A program made the position numbers and the translations under genes. Positions 35,996 through 43,441 of a stretch of 64,000 nt of DNA are shown in pieces. How positions within the stretch are numbered: the first letter of the stretch is position 1; each line of letters opens with the position of its first letter. The notes beneath the pieces are model-generated. The model worked only from the letters and a program-made list of their open reading frames with translations. It searched no databases and had not been told where the DNA came from. Location of the stretch: contig NZ_BMWC01000001.1 in the NCBI RefSeq assembly GCF_014651035.1, positions 186,001 through 250,000 on the forward strand, read 5' to 3'. The DNA is from Streptomyces lomondensis (GTDB taxonomy: Bacteria; Actinomycetota; Actinomycetes; Streptomycetales; Streptomycetaceae).

Positions 35996-37995
35996 TCCTT
36001 ACGTCCCCCAAGTCCACCAAGGGCGATCTGCATGGTCTGGTCGGTTCCCCCGACCTCCCCGTCGCCGCCAGGGGCGGCGGCCCAACTGGGCTTGCTCTGC
36101 GGGGCGTGCGGCGCCTGCTGCTGCGGGATCGGCAGCGGCTGCGTCCGGTGCGGCCCCGCGGGGTCCTGAGGCTGCTCCACGGCAGGCGTGGCGGGCTTCT
36201 TCGCGTCCTGCCGCAGCTGCCAGCGCCAGGCGAAGATCGGCGAGGCGGTGATCAGCAGCGCGAACGTGGCCCAGATGATCATCGCGGGGTGGGAGTTCCC
36301 GAAGACGAAACCGGCCGTGATCGAGGCAGCGAAGATCAGGATGAAGTACCAGTGGTACCGGAAGGTCCCGAACCAGCGGTCCGGGCTCGCGGAGTCGCCC
36401 TTGGGGGTGACCACGAACTTGCTCTTGCGCCGCAGCACGGAGTCGATCAGCGCCTTGGCGTACAGCGGCGCCGACAGCGCGGACATCACCATGCCGGCCA
36501 CACCGCCGGAGCCCTCCGGCTCGTGCGGCGAGACGTTGTGCCGGCGGTTCCAGACGTACAGGCCGATCTGGAGGGCGGAGGCGTTGCCGTAGAGCATCAG
36601 CCAGACCGCCGGGTCGATGTTCACACCCGAGGCGCCCAGGCCCAGGAACAGCGCACAACTCAGCGCCGCCAGGATCCAGTTCAGGGCCGACATCGGGTAG
36701 AAGATGATCATCATCGTGTAGTTGAAGAGCTTGCTCGGCGGCAGCGAGTACCAGCCCTTCCAGTACTGCCCGATGATCGTCTCGTACGTCCCTCGCGACC
36801 AGCGCATCTGCTGGGTGAAGAAGTCCGTCCAGGCGCTCGGGCCCTCACCGACGGCGAGCACGTCCGGCGTGTACACCGAGCGCCACTTGCGGCCCGTGGC
36901 CGGGTTCTTGTGGCGGTGCATCTCGAAGCCGGTCGCCATGTCCTCGGTGATCGAGTCGTACAGGCCGCCGATCTGCTTCAGCGCCTTGATGCGCACGGCG
37001 TTGGAGGTGCCGACGAACATCGGGGAGCCGTAGCGGTTGCCCGCGCGCTGGATCAGCGCGTGGAACAGGAACTGCTGCGATTCGGCGGCCTTGGTGATGG
37101 GGTTGTCGTAGTTGCCGTAGACCTGCGGGCCGATGACGAAGCCGACGTCCGGGTCGCGGAAGAAGCCGAGCATCCGCTCCAGGTAGTTGGGCAGCGGCAC
37201 GTGGTCGGTGTCGACCGAGGCGAAGAAGTCGTAGTCGTCGCCGTGGGCTTCGAGCCAGGCGTTGTAGTTGCCGTGCTTGGTCTTGGCGCGGTGCGGGCCC
37301 TTGGCCTGGTTCCACTTCGCGACGCCCTTGCGGGAGAAGTGGTGCACGCCGAGGCGCTCGCAGACCGCCTTCACCTCGGGGTCGTCGCCCTCGTCGAGCA
37401 GCCACACGTGCATGAGGCCCCGGTGGCGGATCTTCACCGCGGCCTCCAGCGTCTTCGTCACCATCTCCAGCGGCTCCTTGCCGGGCACGAAGGAGGTGAG
37501 GAAGGCCACTCTCGTGCCGGTCTCGGGCACCACCGGGATCGGGTCGCGGGCGACCAGCGTGGCGTGCGCGTTCGACAGCACGTTCATGCAGCGGAAGAAC
37601 TCGATCAGGCCGATCGAGACGAGCATCACCACGTCGAGCGCGGGCAGCCAGTCGAAGGCCGGGTAGTCGCGCTCGGTCCAGTGCTCGGGCTGGAGCAGCC
37701 AGAACAGCAGCACCAGCGAGAGCACCGGCGCGGCGGCCAGCATCAGGGCGACCCTGATGCGGTGCGGCTCCTGCGAGATGAGCGAGCGGTACTGCACCCG
37801 GTACGGCTTGCCCGGATCGGGCTGGGTGAGGGGGCCCGCGAGCCGGCTGTAGTGCTCGTAGTCGTATCTCGGCAGCGTCTTCTTGATCCGCCGGAATGCC
37901 CCCGTGGTGCTCATCCGATGCGCCGGCACTCTGAGCTGGGTGGTCTGGGACGGGTCGTGGTCCTGCTGCCGGGCGCCCGTCGGCCTCGACGTCAT
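35992..37995 (-). CDS. cslA: CslA cellulose-synthase-like GT2 glycosyltransferase
   Basis: 667 residues. N-terminal TM helices (about 80-130), then a GT2 domain with DEGDDPEVK, the DxD of FASVDTDHVPLPNY, the TED of SITEDMATGFEMH and QQMRW of FTQQMRWSRGTYE, then several C-terminal TM helices and a proline/glutamine-rich tail. It polymerises a beta-glucan at the hyphal tip together with GlxA. The last codons read GRKD then TGA, and that TGA lies in the TnpB-element end (TCAA at 35992-35995), so the native C-terminus has probably been replaced. An inverted repeat lies just upstream of the ATG. Confidence 0.94.
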   Translation of the reverse strand: MTSRPTGARQQDHDPSQTTQLRVPAHRMSTTGAFRRIKKTLPRYDYEHYSRLAGPLTQPDPGKPYRVQYRSLISQEPHRIRVALMLAAAPVLSLVLLFWLLQPEHWTERDYPAFDWLPALDVVMLVSIGLIEFFRCMNVLSNAHATLVARDPIPVVPETGTRVAFLTSFVPGKEPLEMVTKTLEAAVKIRHRGLMHVWLLDEGDDPEVKAVCERLGVHHFSRKGVAKWNQAKGPHRAKTKHGNYNAWLEAHGDDYDFFASVDTDHVPLPNYLERMLGFFRDPDVGFVIGPQVYGNYDNPITKAAESQQFLFHALIQRAGNRYGSPMFVGTSNAVRIKALKQIGGLYDSITEDMATGFEMHRHKNPATGRKWRSVYTPDVLAVGEGPSAWTDFFTQQMRWSRGTYETIIGQYWKGWYSLPPSKLFNYTMMIIFYPMSALNWILAALSCALFLGLGASGVNIDPAVWLMLYGNASALQIGLYVWNRRHNVSPHEPEGSGGVAGMVMSALSAPLYAKALIDSVLRRKSKFVVTPKGDSASPDRWFGTFRYHWYFILIFAASITAGFVFGNSHPAMIIWATFALLITASPIFAWRWQLRQDAKKPATPAVEQPQDPAGPHRTQPLPIPQQQAPHAPQSKPSWAAAPGGDGEVGGTDQTMQIALGGLGGRKD

Positions 37996-38321
37996 GAGTC
38001 ATCCCCCCACACGCGGAACAGCCGCGTGTTTCGTCGCTTCCTACCGCCTGCGACAGGTCCCCCTCGACCTTCACAGACGTATCAGTGGTGGGTCGCTGTC
38101 ACCACGTCATCCACACCTTATAGACACGGCAACGCGACCTTCCGGTTGCATGATGCCCCCCACGGCATCGCTTCATGAACGAGGCCCCTACCCCCGCCCA
38201 GCCCGCAACCGGCTCTGAATCCCCCCAACTGCCGCGAAACCGCAGCATCTTGAAAAACCAGAAAACCAGGGTTCTACGGCTTTCATCATGATCGCAAGAT
38301 GCGAAACGCGGTGTTTACCGG
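37996..38321. other. cslA upstream region
   Basis: No gene seen in 326 bases. It contains the cslA leader with the inverted repeat at 38009-38029 and presumably the cslA promoter, and the 3' trailer of the GntR gene. The stretch 38240-38290 is locally AT-rich, with the near repeat CCAGAAAACCAGG. Confidence 0.5.
38009..38029. promoter_or_regulatory. Perfect inverted repeat in the cslA leader
   Basis: ACACGCGG, spacer AACAG, CCGCGTGT. It begins 14 bases upstream of the cslA ATG on the minus strand, so it would form a hairpin at the ribosome site or serve as an operator. Confidence 0.6.
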
Positions 38322-39035
38322 TCATACGCGTTCATTGTGGCGGGTGTGGGGACCCTGTGGAGCCGTTGTGGACAGGCGGGCGCGGATGTTGCCGAAGTGC
38401 TCTCTTATGGCCTCCTCCGCCCGCATCGAGTCGCCGGACCGCACCGCGTCGAGGATCTCCCGGTGCTGCCGGCAGGTCACCTTCGGGTCCTGCGGCTCGC
38501 CCCCGAGGTCCGTGCGGACCCGGTGGAAGGCGTCCCAGAAGGCCTCCAGGACCTCGCTCAGCAGCACGTTGTCCAGCCCCCGGTAGAGGGTGGCGTGGAA
38601 GGCCCGGTCGGTCTCGGCGAGACCGGCTCCCCGGGCGGCCTGCTCTTCCATACGGTCCACGAGCCCGTCCAGTTCAACGAGGTCCGCCCGCGGTATCCGC
38701 CCCGCGAGCCGGGAGACGAGCCCCGTCTCCACGGCCTCCCTGAGTTCGAGCAGCTGGAGCAGGGAGTCCTCGCCCCGGTAGTGCCCGGCGACCGTGCGGA
38801 AGGCGAGGCCCTCGATCATCGGCGCGAGCGACATCGGGCCGACGTACGTCCCGAAGCCGTGCCGGATCTCGACGATGCCCATCGCCTGGAGCGCCTTCAG
38901 CGCCTCCCGCACCGAGTTCCGGCTCGCGCCGAGGTACTCCATCAGCTCGGGCTCGGTCGGCAGCGGGGCCCCGGAGGCCAGCCGGCGGTCGATGATGAGC
39001 TTCTTGATCCGCTCCTGGAGGTCTCGCGCTGCCAT
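38322..39035 (-). CDS. FadR/GntR-family regulator
   Basis: 237 residues from ATG 39035 (MAARDLQERIKK); an upstream TTG at 39056 is less likely. Winged HTH: ASGAPLPTEPELMEYLGASR then NSVREALKALQAMGIVEIRH. The C-terminal FCD domain has LELREAVETGLVSRLAGR and the metal/ligand residues ETDRAFHATLYRG and CRQHREILDAV. A typical sensor of small carboxylates. It lies upstream of cslA in the same direction, but 326 bp apart, so joint transcription is doubtful. Confidence 0.88.
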   Translation of the reverse strand: MAARDLQERIKKLIIDRRLASGAPLPTEPELMEYLGASRNSVREALKALQAMGIVEIRHGFGTYVGPMSLAPMIEGLAFRTVAGHYRGEDSLLQLLELREAVETGLVSRLAGRIPRADLVELDGLVDRMEEQAARGAGLAETDRAFHATLYRGLDNVLLSEVLEAFWDAFHRVRTDLGGEPQDPKVTCRQHREILDAVRSGDSMRAEEAIREHFGNIRARLSTTAPQGPHTRHNERV

Positions 39036-39088
39036 GGCGAGAGGGTATCCGGCCAATCACGCGGTGGGCCGGGTTCCGGCCAGAGAGG

Positions 39089-39106
39089 GCCCGGGGATCC
39101 CCGGGC
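39089..39106. promoter_or_regulatory. 18-bp perfect palindrome upstream of GntR gene
   Basis: GCCCGGGGATCCCCGGGC, centred about 62 bp upstream of the GntR start. It could be an operator or a hairpin terminating transcription from the tRNA-Lys side. Confidence 0.45.
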
Positions 39107-39112
39107 AGCACA

Positions 39113-39142
39113 GAAGGCCCCTCGCTTCCGCGAGAGGCCTTC
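39113..39142 (-). terminator. Hairpin downstream of tRNA-Lys copy 1
   Basis: GAAGGCC-c-CTCGC, loop TTCC, GCGAG-a-GGCCTTC. Closely similar hairpins follow the other two tRNA-Lys genes, which supports a terminator role although this one is about 170 bases away. Confidence 0.55.
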
Positions 39143-39260
39143 CGGTCGGTGCGATTGCGCCGCGCCGGGCTTCTGGTCCCGGGCCGCCGTGACGCCGAGT
39201 AAAGGGGGTGTGGGTGGCGGAGCCCCCACAACGCGCGGCGGAGCCGCGCAGGAACGACGA

Positions 39261-39300
39261 TGGCGGCTCGGTTCGCGTTTTCTGCGAACACAAGCCGCCA
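39261..39300. repeat. Nested hairpin immediately 3' of tRNA-Lys copy 1
   Basis: Outer arms TGGCGGCT (39261-39268) and AGCCGCCA (39293-39300) enclose inner arms GTTCGC (39271-39276) and GCGAAC (39284-39289). It lies ten bases beyond the tRNA 3' end and may terminate its transcription or be a processing signal. Confidence 0.6.
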
Positions 39301-39309
39301 CCGGCATCG

Positions 39310-39383
39310 TGCGCCGCCAGGGACTCGAACCCCGGACCCGCTGATTAAGAGTCAGCTGCTCTAACCAACTGAGCTAGCGGCGC
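39310..39383 (-). tRNA. tRNA-Lys(CTT), copy 1
   Basis: 74 bases from 39383 down. Acceptor GCGCCGC/GCGGCGC, D-arm GCTC...GAGC, anticodon arm GCTGA-CTCTTAA-TCAGC (anticodon CTT), T-arm CGGGG-TTCGAGT-CCCTG, discriminator A. CCA is not encoded. Identical to the copies at 45075 and 59345. Confidence 0.97.
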
Positions 39384-39583
39384 GCGCTGACGTCGTAACT
39401 CTACAGGACGTGCGGAGGTGCTCCCGACCACCGGCCAGGGCCCGGGCGACCCCACTGTAGGACCCCCGCGTACATCATTCGGACCGTCAGCATGCGCGTC
39501 CCGAAGACAGTTGCGAAACTGACGACGCGCGCCCGGACGTGCACGGGCAGCGCATTTTCCGCCGGAAGTGTGAGGGGAATCGC

Positions 39584-40897
39584 ATGGAGTCTCCGGTATT
39601 CGAGGAATTCGACCCCGCGAGCGGCTGCGACTGCCCCGGCTGCGTCCACTGGCGCCGCGTCCTGCCGCATTCCCCGGCCGGCCGCACCACCGCCCACCCG
39701 GCCGCCCACCGGGCCCTCGCCCTGGCCGCGGTGGCCTCCACCGCACTCGGCGCGAGCCATGCCGCACCGGCCGCCGCCACCCCGCACGCACCTCACCGCC
39801 AGGGCGTTTCCGCAGGTGAGGAGCCCGACACCCCACAGGGCAGCAAGGCCCCGCTGCACGGCCCCGGCGGCCGTCCGGCAAGGCCCTCCACCGCTCTCAA
39901 ACCCACCGCGATCACTCGCGCGGAGATCATCAACCGGGCCAAGACCTGGGTCGCCGCGAAAGTGCCGTACAGCATGACCGCGTACTGGTCCGACGGTTAC
40001 CGGCAGGACTGCTCCGGCTATGTCTCGATGGCCTGGCAGCTGCCCCGGAACGAATGGACGGGCACGCTCGCCCAGTACGCGGAGCGGATTTCCAAGGAGG
40101 AACTCCAGCCGGGCGACATTCTGCTGTTCCACAATGAGGCCGACCCCGAGAAAGGCTCGCACGTCACCCTTTTCGGCGGCTGGACGGACTACACGCACAG
40201 CTACTACATCGCCTACGAGCAGACCCGCCCGCACACCCGCCGCCAGTCGACCCCGTACGCCTACTGGAGCGACTCCGACCAGTACGTCCCCTACCGCTAC
40301 AAGGGCGTCAGCCCGGAGGAGCCGGAACCCGGACCGGACAGCGGGAAGCCGGGCGCCCCGGCCGCCACGCCGTACCCGGGAGCGGCGTATTTCGGCCCCG
40401 GGGCGCACAACAAGTACGTCACGCTGCTCGGCCGCATGCTCGTCGCGCGCGGGGCCGGCGCCTCCTACGCCTCCGGCCCGGGCCCGCGCTGGACGGACGC
40501 GGACCGGCGGGCGACCCAGGCCTTCCAGCTGGCCCAGGGCTGGACGGGCGCGGACGCGGACGGCCTGCCCGGACCGCGCACCTGGGAGCTGCTCGTCACC
40601 GGCAAGGGCAAGGACGTGAAGGACGGGGTGGTCGGACCCCCGCCCGCCTCGCACGGCGTGCCCGGCTACCCGGGCCGGGCGATGTTCCGGCCCGGCGCCC
40701 GCAACACGTACGTCACCCAGCTCGGGAGGCAGCTGGTGCGCAAGGGGTTCGGCCGGTTCTACACCGTCGGGCCGGGGCCGCGCTGGGGCGAGGCGGACCG
40801 GCGGGCCGTCGAGGCGTTCCAGCGCACCCAGGGCTGGCGGGGCGGCGCGGCCGACGGCTACCCGGGGCCGGAGACCTGGCGCCGGCTCTTCTCGTGA
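39584..40897 (+). CDS. Cell-wall hydrolase-like protein with two peptidoglycan-binding repeats
   Basis: 437 residues from ATG 39584 (GAGGGG upstream). The N-terminus has CDCPGC and no clean signal peptide, but a hydrophobic stretch (about 45-65: RALALAAVASTALGASHAAP) could act as one. Residues 110-220 form an NlpC/P60-like papain fold: Cys in RQDCSGYVSMAWQLP and His in GSHVTLFGGW. Two C-terminal repeats (YPGAAYFGPGAHNKYVTLLG and YPGRAMFRPGARNTYVTQLG) each end GLPGPRTW/GYPGPETW, typical of Streptomyces peptidoglycan-binding domains. Probably acts on the cell wall. Confidence 0.8.
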   Translation: MESPVFEEFDPASGCDCPGCVHWRRVLPHSPAGRTTAHPAAHRALALAAVASTALGASHAAPAAATPHAPHRQGVSAGEEPDTPQGSKAPLHGPGGRPARPSTALKPTAITRAEIINRAKTWVAAKVPYSMTAYWSDGYRQDCSGYVSMAWQLPRNEWTGTLAQYAERISKEELQPGDILLFHNEADPEKGSHVTLFGGWTDYTHSYYIAYEQTRPHTRRQSTPYAYWSDSDQYVPYRYKGVSPEEPEPGPDSGKPGAPAATPYPGAAYFGPGAHNKYVTLLGRMLVARGAGASYASGPGPRWTDADRRATQAFQLAQGWTGADADGLPGPRTWELLVTGKGKDVKDGVVGPPPASHGVPGYPGRAMFRPGARNTYVTQLGRQLVRKGFGRFYTVGPGPRWGEADRRAVEAFQRTQGWRGGAADGYPGPETWRRLFS

Positions 40898-40978
40898 GGC
40901 CCTTCCCCAGGGCCCTGCACCACCCCGGTACCGGGGACCACCGTTGTGACGCATCTGGCGCGGAGGCTGGAGGCACGC

Positions 40979-42100
40979 ATGAGTACGACCACTTCCCACA
41001 CGTCCGAGCCCGACGGACCGGCCGAGGGGCCGGCCCGGCCCGCCCGGCTCATCCAGAACGAGGCCACCACCGAGATCCCCGTCCACCTGCTGTTCCGCGA
41101 CGACCCGGACCCGGCGCCGGTACCGCTGAAACCCGCGGTGGTGGGCCGCCGGCACGGCACGGGGGAGCAGCCGCGCCTCAGGCGCCCGGCGGCCGGGGCG
41201 CCGCGCCCGGTGCCGCAGGTCGACCCCGAGCTGGTGGAGCGGCCCGCGCGGGTGCTGCCCGGAGCGGCGGGTGTGCTGGCCGGGGCGTGCGGGGCGGCCG
41301 GCTGCCTGGCCACCTCGTGGTGGGCCGGGGTGCTGCCGCCGCTCGTGCTGGAGGCGCTGCGGCTGCCCGCCCAGGCCGGGGCCGGGCTCGGTCCCGCGCA
41401 GTGGGCGGCGTACGCGGGGGCCGGGGCGCTCGGTCTGTTCGGGTTCGGCGGGCTGGCCCGGGGCCGGACCGGGCGGGCCTGGGTGCTGGACCTCTTCGGC
41501 CGCTACCGGGGCACCGTCCGGCGCTCCGGCCTGCTGTGGGTCAACCCGCTGCTGCTGCGGCGCCGGGTGGACGTGCGGCTGCGGCACTGGCGCAGCGAGC
41601 CCGTGCCCGCGGCCGACGGAGGCGGGGTCGCGCTGCGGGTGGTCGTCCTGGTGGTGTGGCGGGTGCGGGACACCGCGCGGGCCACGCTGGGGGTGGAGGA
41701 CCACGAGACGTATCTGCGTGAGTGCGTCGAGGCGGCACTGGCCCGGGTGCCGGTGGAGATGCCGGGCGGGGCGAAGGGCGCCGGGGACGCGGCGGCCGAG
41801 GCGCTGACCCGGCTGGTGGCGGCTGACGCTGCACCGGTCGGCCTGGAGGTGTTCTCGGTGCAGCCGGTCCGGGTGGAGTACGCGCCCGAGGTCGCCGCCG
41901 CGATGCACCGCCGCCGGATCGCCGCGCTGGACGCCCAGCACCGGGCGAGCGTGCTCACCTCGGTCGTGGACTCGGTGGAGGACACGGTGACCCGGCTGAC
42001 CATGCGGGGGCTGGTCGAGCTCGACGACTACGAGCGGAAGGTGCTGGTGAAGGACCTGACGGTGGCGTTCTGCGCCGGCCGGGGAGAAACAGCTCCGTGA
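40979..42100 (+). CDS. SPFH/Band-7 domain protein
   Basis: 373 residues from ATG 40979 (GGAGG upstream). A polar N-terminus (1-90) precedes two hydrophobic segments (about 100-125 and 140-160). The SPFH domain follows: LWVNPLLLRRRVDVRLRHW, GVALRVVVLVVWRVRDTARA, and the coiled C-terminus RRRIAALDAQHRASVLTSVV. Bacterial members scaffold membrane microdomains or control proteases. Stands alone between a wall hydrolase and the LPMO gene. Confidence 0.82.
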   Translation: MSTTTSHTSEPDGPAEGPARPARLIQNEATTEIPVHLLFRDDPDPAPVPLKPAVVGRRHGTGEQPRLRRPAAGAPRPVPQVDPELVERPARVLPGAAGVLAGACGAAGCLATSWWAGVLPPLVLEALRLPAQAGAGLGPAQWAAYAGAGALGLFGFGGLARGRTGRAWVLDLFGRYRGTVRRSGLLWVNPLLLRRRVDVRLRHWRSEPVPAADGGGVALRVVVLVVWRVRDTARATLGVEDHETYLRECVEAALARVPVEMPGGAKGAGDAAAEALTRLVAADAAPVGLEVFSVQPVRVEYAPEVAAAMHRRRIAALDAQHRASVLTSVVDSVEDTVTRLTMRGLVELDDYERKVLVKDLTVAFCAGRGETAP

Positions 42101-42139
42101 TTGGTATGGACATGTTCAACTAACGCTCCTACTCTCAGA

Positions 42140-42155
42140 CTTGGTCTAGACCTAC
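42140..42155. promoter_or_regulatory. DasR-responsive element (dre) upstream of LPMO
   Basis: CTTGGTCTAGACCTAC contains the perfect 10-bp palindromic core GGTCTAGACC (42143-42152) of the known dre consensus ACTGGTCTAGACCAGT. It lies 47-62 bp upstream of the LPMO start. DasR represses GlcNAc and chitin genes. Confidence 0.8.
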
Positions 42156-42201
42156 CTGTACAGCTCACTGAACCTCCCCCACGTTCTCCAGGAGCGGCAG
42201 C

Positions 42202-42807
42202 ATGCGCACAAGGACCAAGTTGTCCGCAGCCGCGGTGGGACTGGCCACGACCGGAGCCCTCGTACTCTCCTCCGGCGGCGCCAGCGGCCACGGCTACACC
42301 GACCTCCCCATCAGCCGGCAGAAGCTCTGCCAGAACGGCACCGTGACCAACTGCGGCCAGATCCAATGGGAGCCGCAGAGCGTCGAGGGCCCGAAGGGCT
42401 TCCCCGCCTCCGGCCCGGCCGACGGGCAGATATGCAACGCCGGACTCGGCCAGTTCAGCCAGCTCAGCGCACCGCGCACCCCGTCCGGCGGCGCCTGGCC
42501 CGCCACCAAGGTGACGGGTGGCCAGAACTACACCTTCCGCTGGCAGTTCACGGCCATGCACGCCACGACCGACTTCAAGTACTACGTCACCAAGCCGGGC
42601 TGGAACCAGAACCACAACCTGTCCCGGTCCGACCTCAACCTCACGCCGTTCTTCACGGTGCCGTACAACGGGCAGCGCCCGCCGTCGACCCTCTCCCACA
42701 CCGGCAGGCTGCCGTCCGGGCTCAGCGGCCGGCACGTCATCGTCGCGGTGTGGACGATCGCCGACACGGCCAACGCGTTCTACGCCTGCTCGGACGTCAC
42801 CTTCTGA
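42202..42807 (+). CDS. AA10 lytic polysaccharide monooxygenase
   Basis: 201 residues; GGAGCGGCAG upstream of ATG 42202. Signal peptide 1-29 cleaves before His30 (GGASG-HGYTD), which becomes the N-terminal copper ligand; His120 (FTAMHATTDF) completes the histidine brace and Phe in TANAFYACSDV fills the axial position. No carbohydrate-binding module. It cleaves chitin or cellulose oxidatively. The dre box suggests GlcNAc/chitin control, and nearness to cslA/glxA fits a role in tip-glycan processing that I recall being proposed for an LPMO in S. coelicolor. Confidence 0.93.
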   Translation: MRTRTKLSAAAVGLATTGALVLSSGGASGHGYTDLPISRQKLCQNGTVTNCGQIQWEPQSVEGPKGFPASGPADGQICNAGLGQFSQLSAPRTPSGGAWPATKVTGGQNYTFRWQFTAMHATTDFKYYVTKPGWNQNHNLSRSDLNLTPFFTVPYNGQRPPSTLSHTGRLPSGLSGRHVIVAVWTIADTANAFYACSDVTF

Positions 42808-42906
42808 ACCTCTGAGGTTCTCTTGAGTCACCGGTGCGGCCGGCGTGGGTAGGTTCCTCCCACGCTGGCCGCACCGGGCCGGCGCATCGACTTCGGGGGA
42901 TGCGCG

Positions 42907-43401
42907 ATGGATGTGATCTTCTACGTCGTGCCCGGCCTGATCATGGCCCTGGCGGTCTTCATGGCCTACCGCGTGGTCCGCCGCTGGCTGCAGATCCGGG
43001 GCGCCTGGAACAGCGGCCTGACGGCCGAGGCCCGGTGCCTGCGGGCGTTCACGACGGTGAGCGGCGGACACGGCGACACGTCCGTGCGGACCACGCTCCA
43101 CCACGTCTACGAGTTCATCGCCCACGACGGCCGGGTCATCCGCTTCGAGGAGGACGGCGGTCCCGCGACGACCGTGGAGGGCGACTACGTCACGGTCCAC
43201 TACACCGACGGCCGCCAGGTCGTGGCCACGGCCCAGCCGCCGAGCCGGGTGAAGCAGGCCATGACCACCGTCGGCATCCTGGCCTTCCTCGGCGTGGTCG
43301 TCGTCTTCTGCGCCGGCTTCGTCGCCGCGTACGGCCAGACCTTCGGGCCGTACGACGACTTCGTCTTCAGTGTCGACAGCGGGACGTCCGCGGCGCCGTG
43401 A
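42907..43401 (+). CDS. DUF3592-type membrane protein
   Basis: 164 residues with TM helices at about 4-22 and 118-142 flanking a soluble domain (YEFIAHDGRVIRFEEDGG, EGDYVTVHYTDGRQVVAT), the DUF3592 arrangement. Function unknown. Independent of the LPMO gene, with its own promoter region containing CTTCGGGGGATGCG before the ATG. Confidence 0.75.
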   Translation: MDVIFYVVPGLIMALAVFMAYRVVRRWLQIRGAWNSGLTAEARCLRAFTTVSGGHGDTSVRTTLHHVYEFIAHDGRVIRFEEDGGPATTVEGDYVTVHYTDGRQVVATAQPPSRVKQAMTTVGILAFLGVVVVFCAGFVAAYGQTFGPYDDFVFSVDSGTSAAP

Positions 43402-43441
43402 CCCTCCCTACCTGACGGCATGTCAACTAGCGTGCGCGCCC

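Noticed and set aside
39310..39383. tRNA-Lys copies as attachment sites of integrated elements
   Set aside because: No integrase, excisionase or direct repeat of a tRNA 3' end was found between the copies; the three genes are complete.
40979..42100. Additional minus-strand protein of 846 residues over 39401-41941
   Set aside because: Shadow of the wall-hydrolase and SPFH genes, crossing a tRNA gene; its translation lacks any domain.
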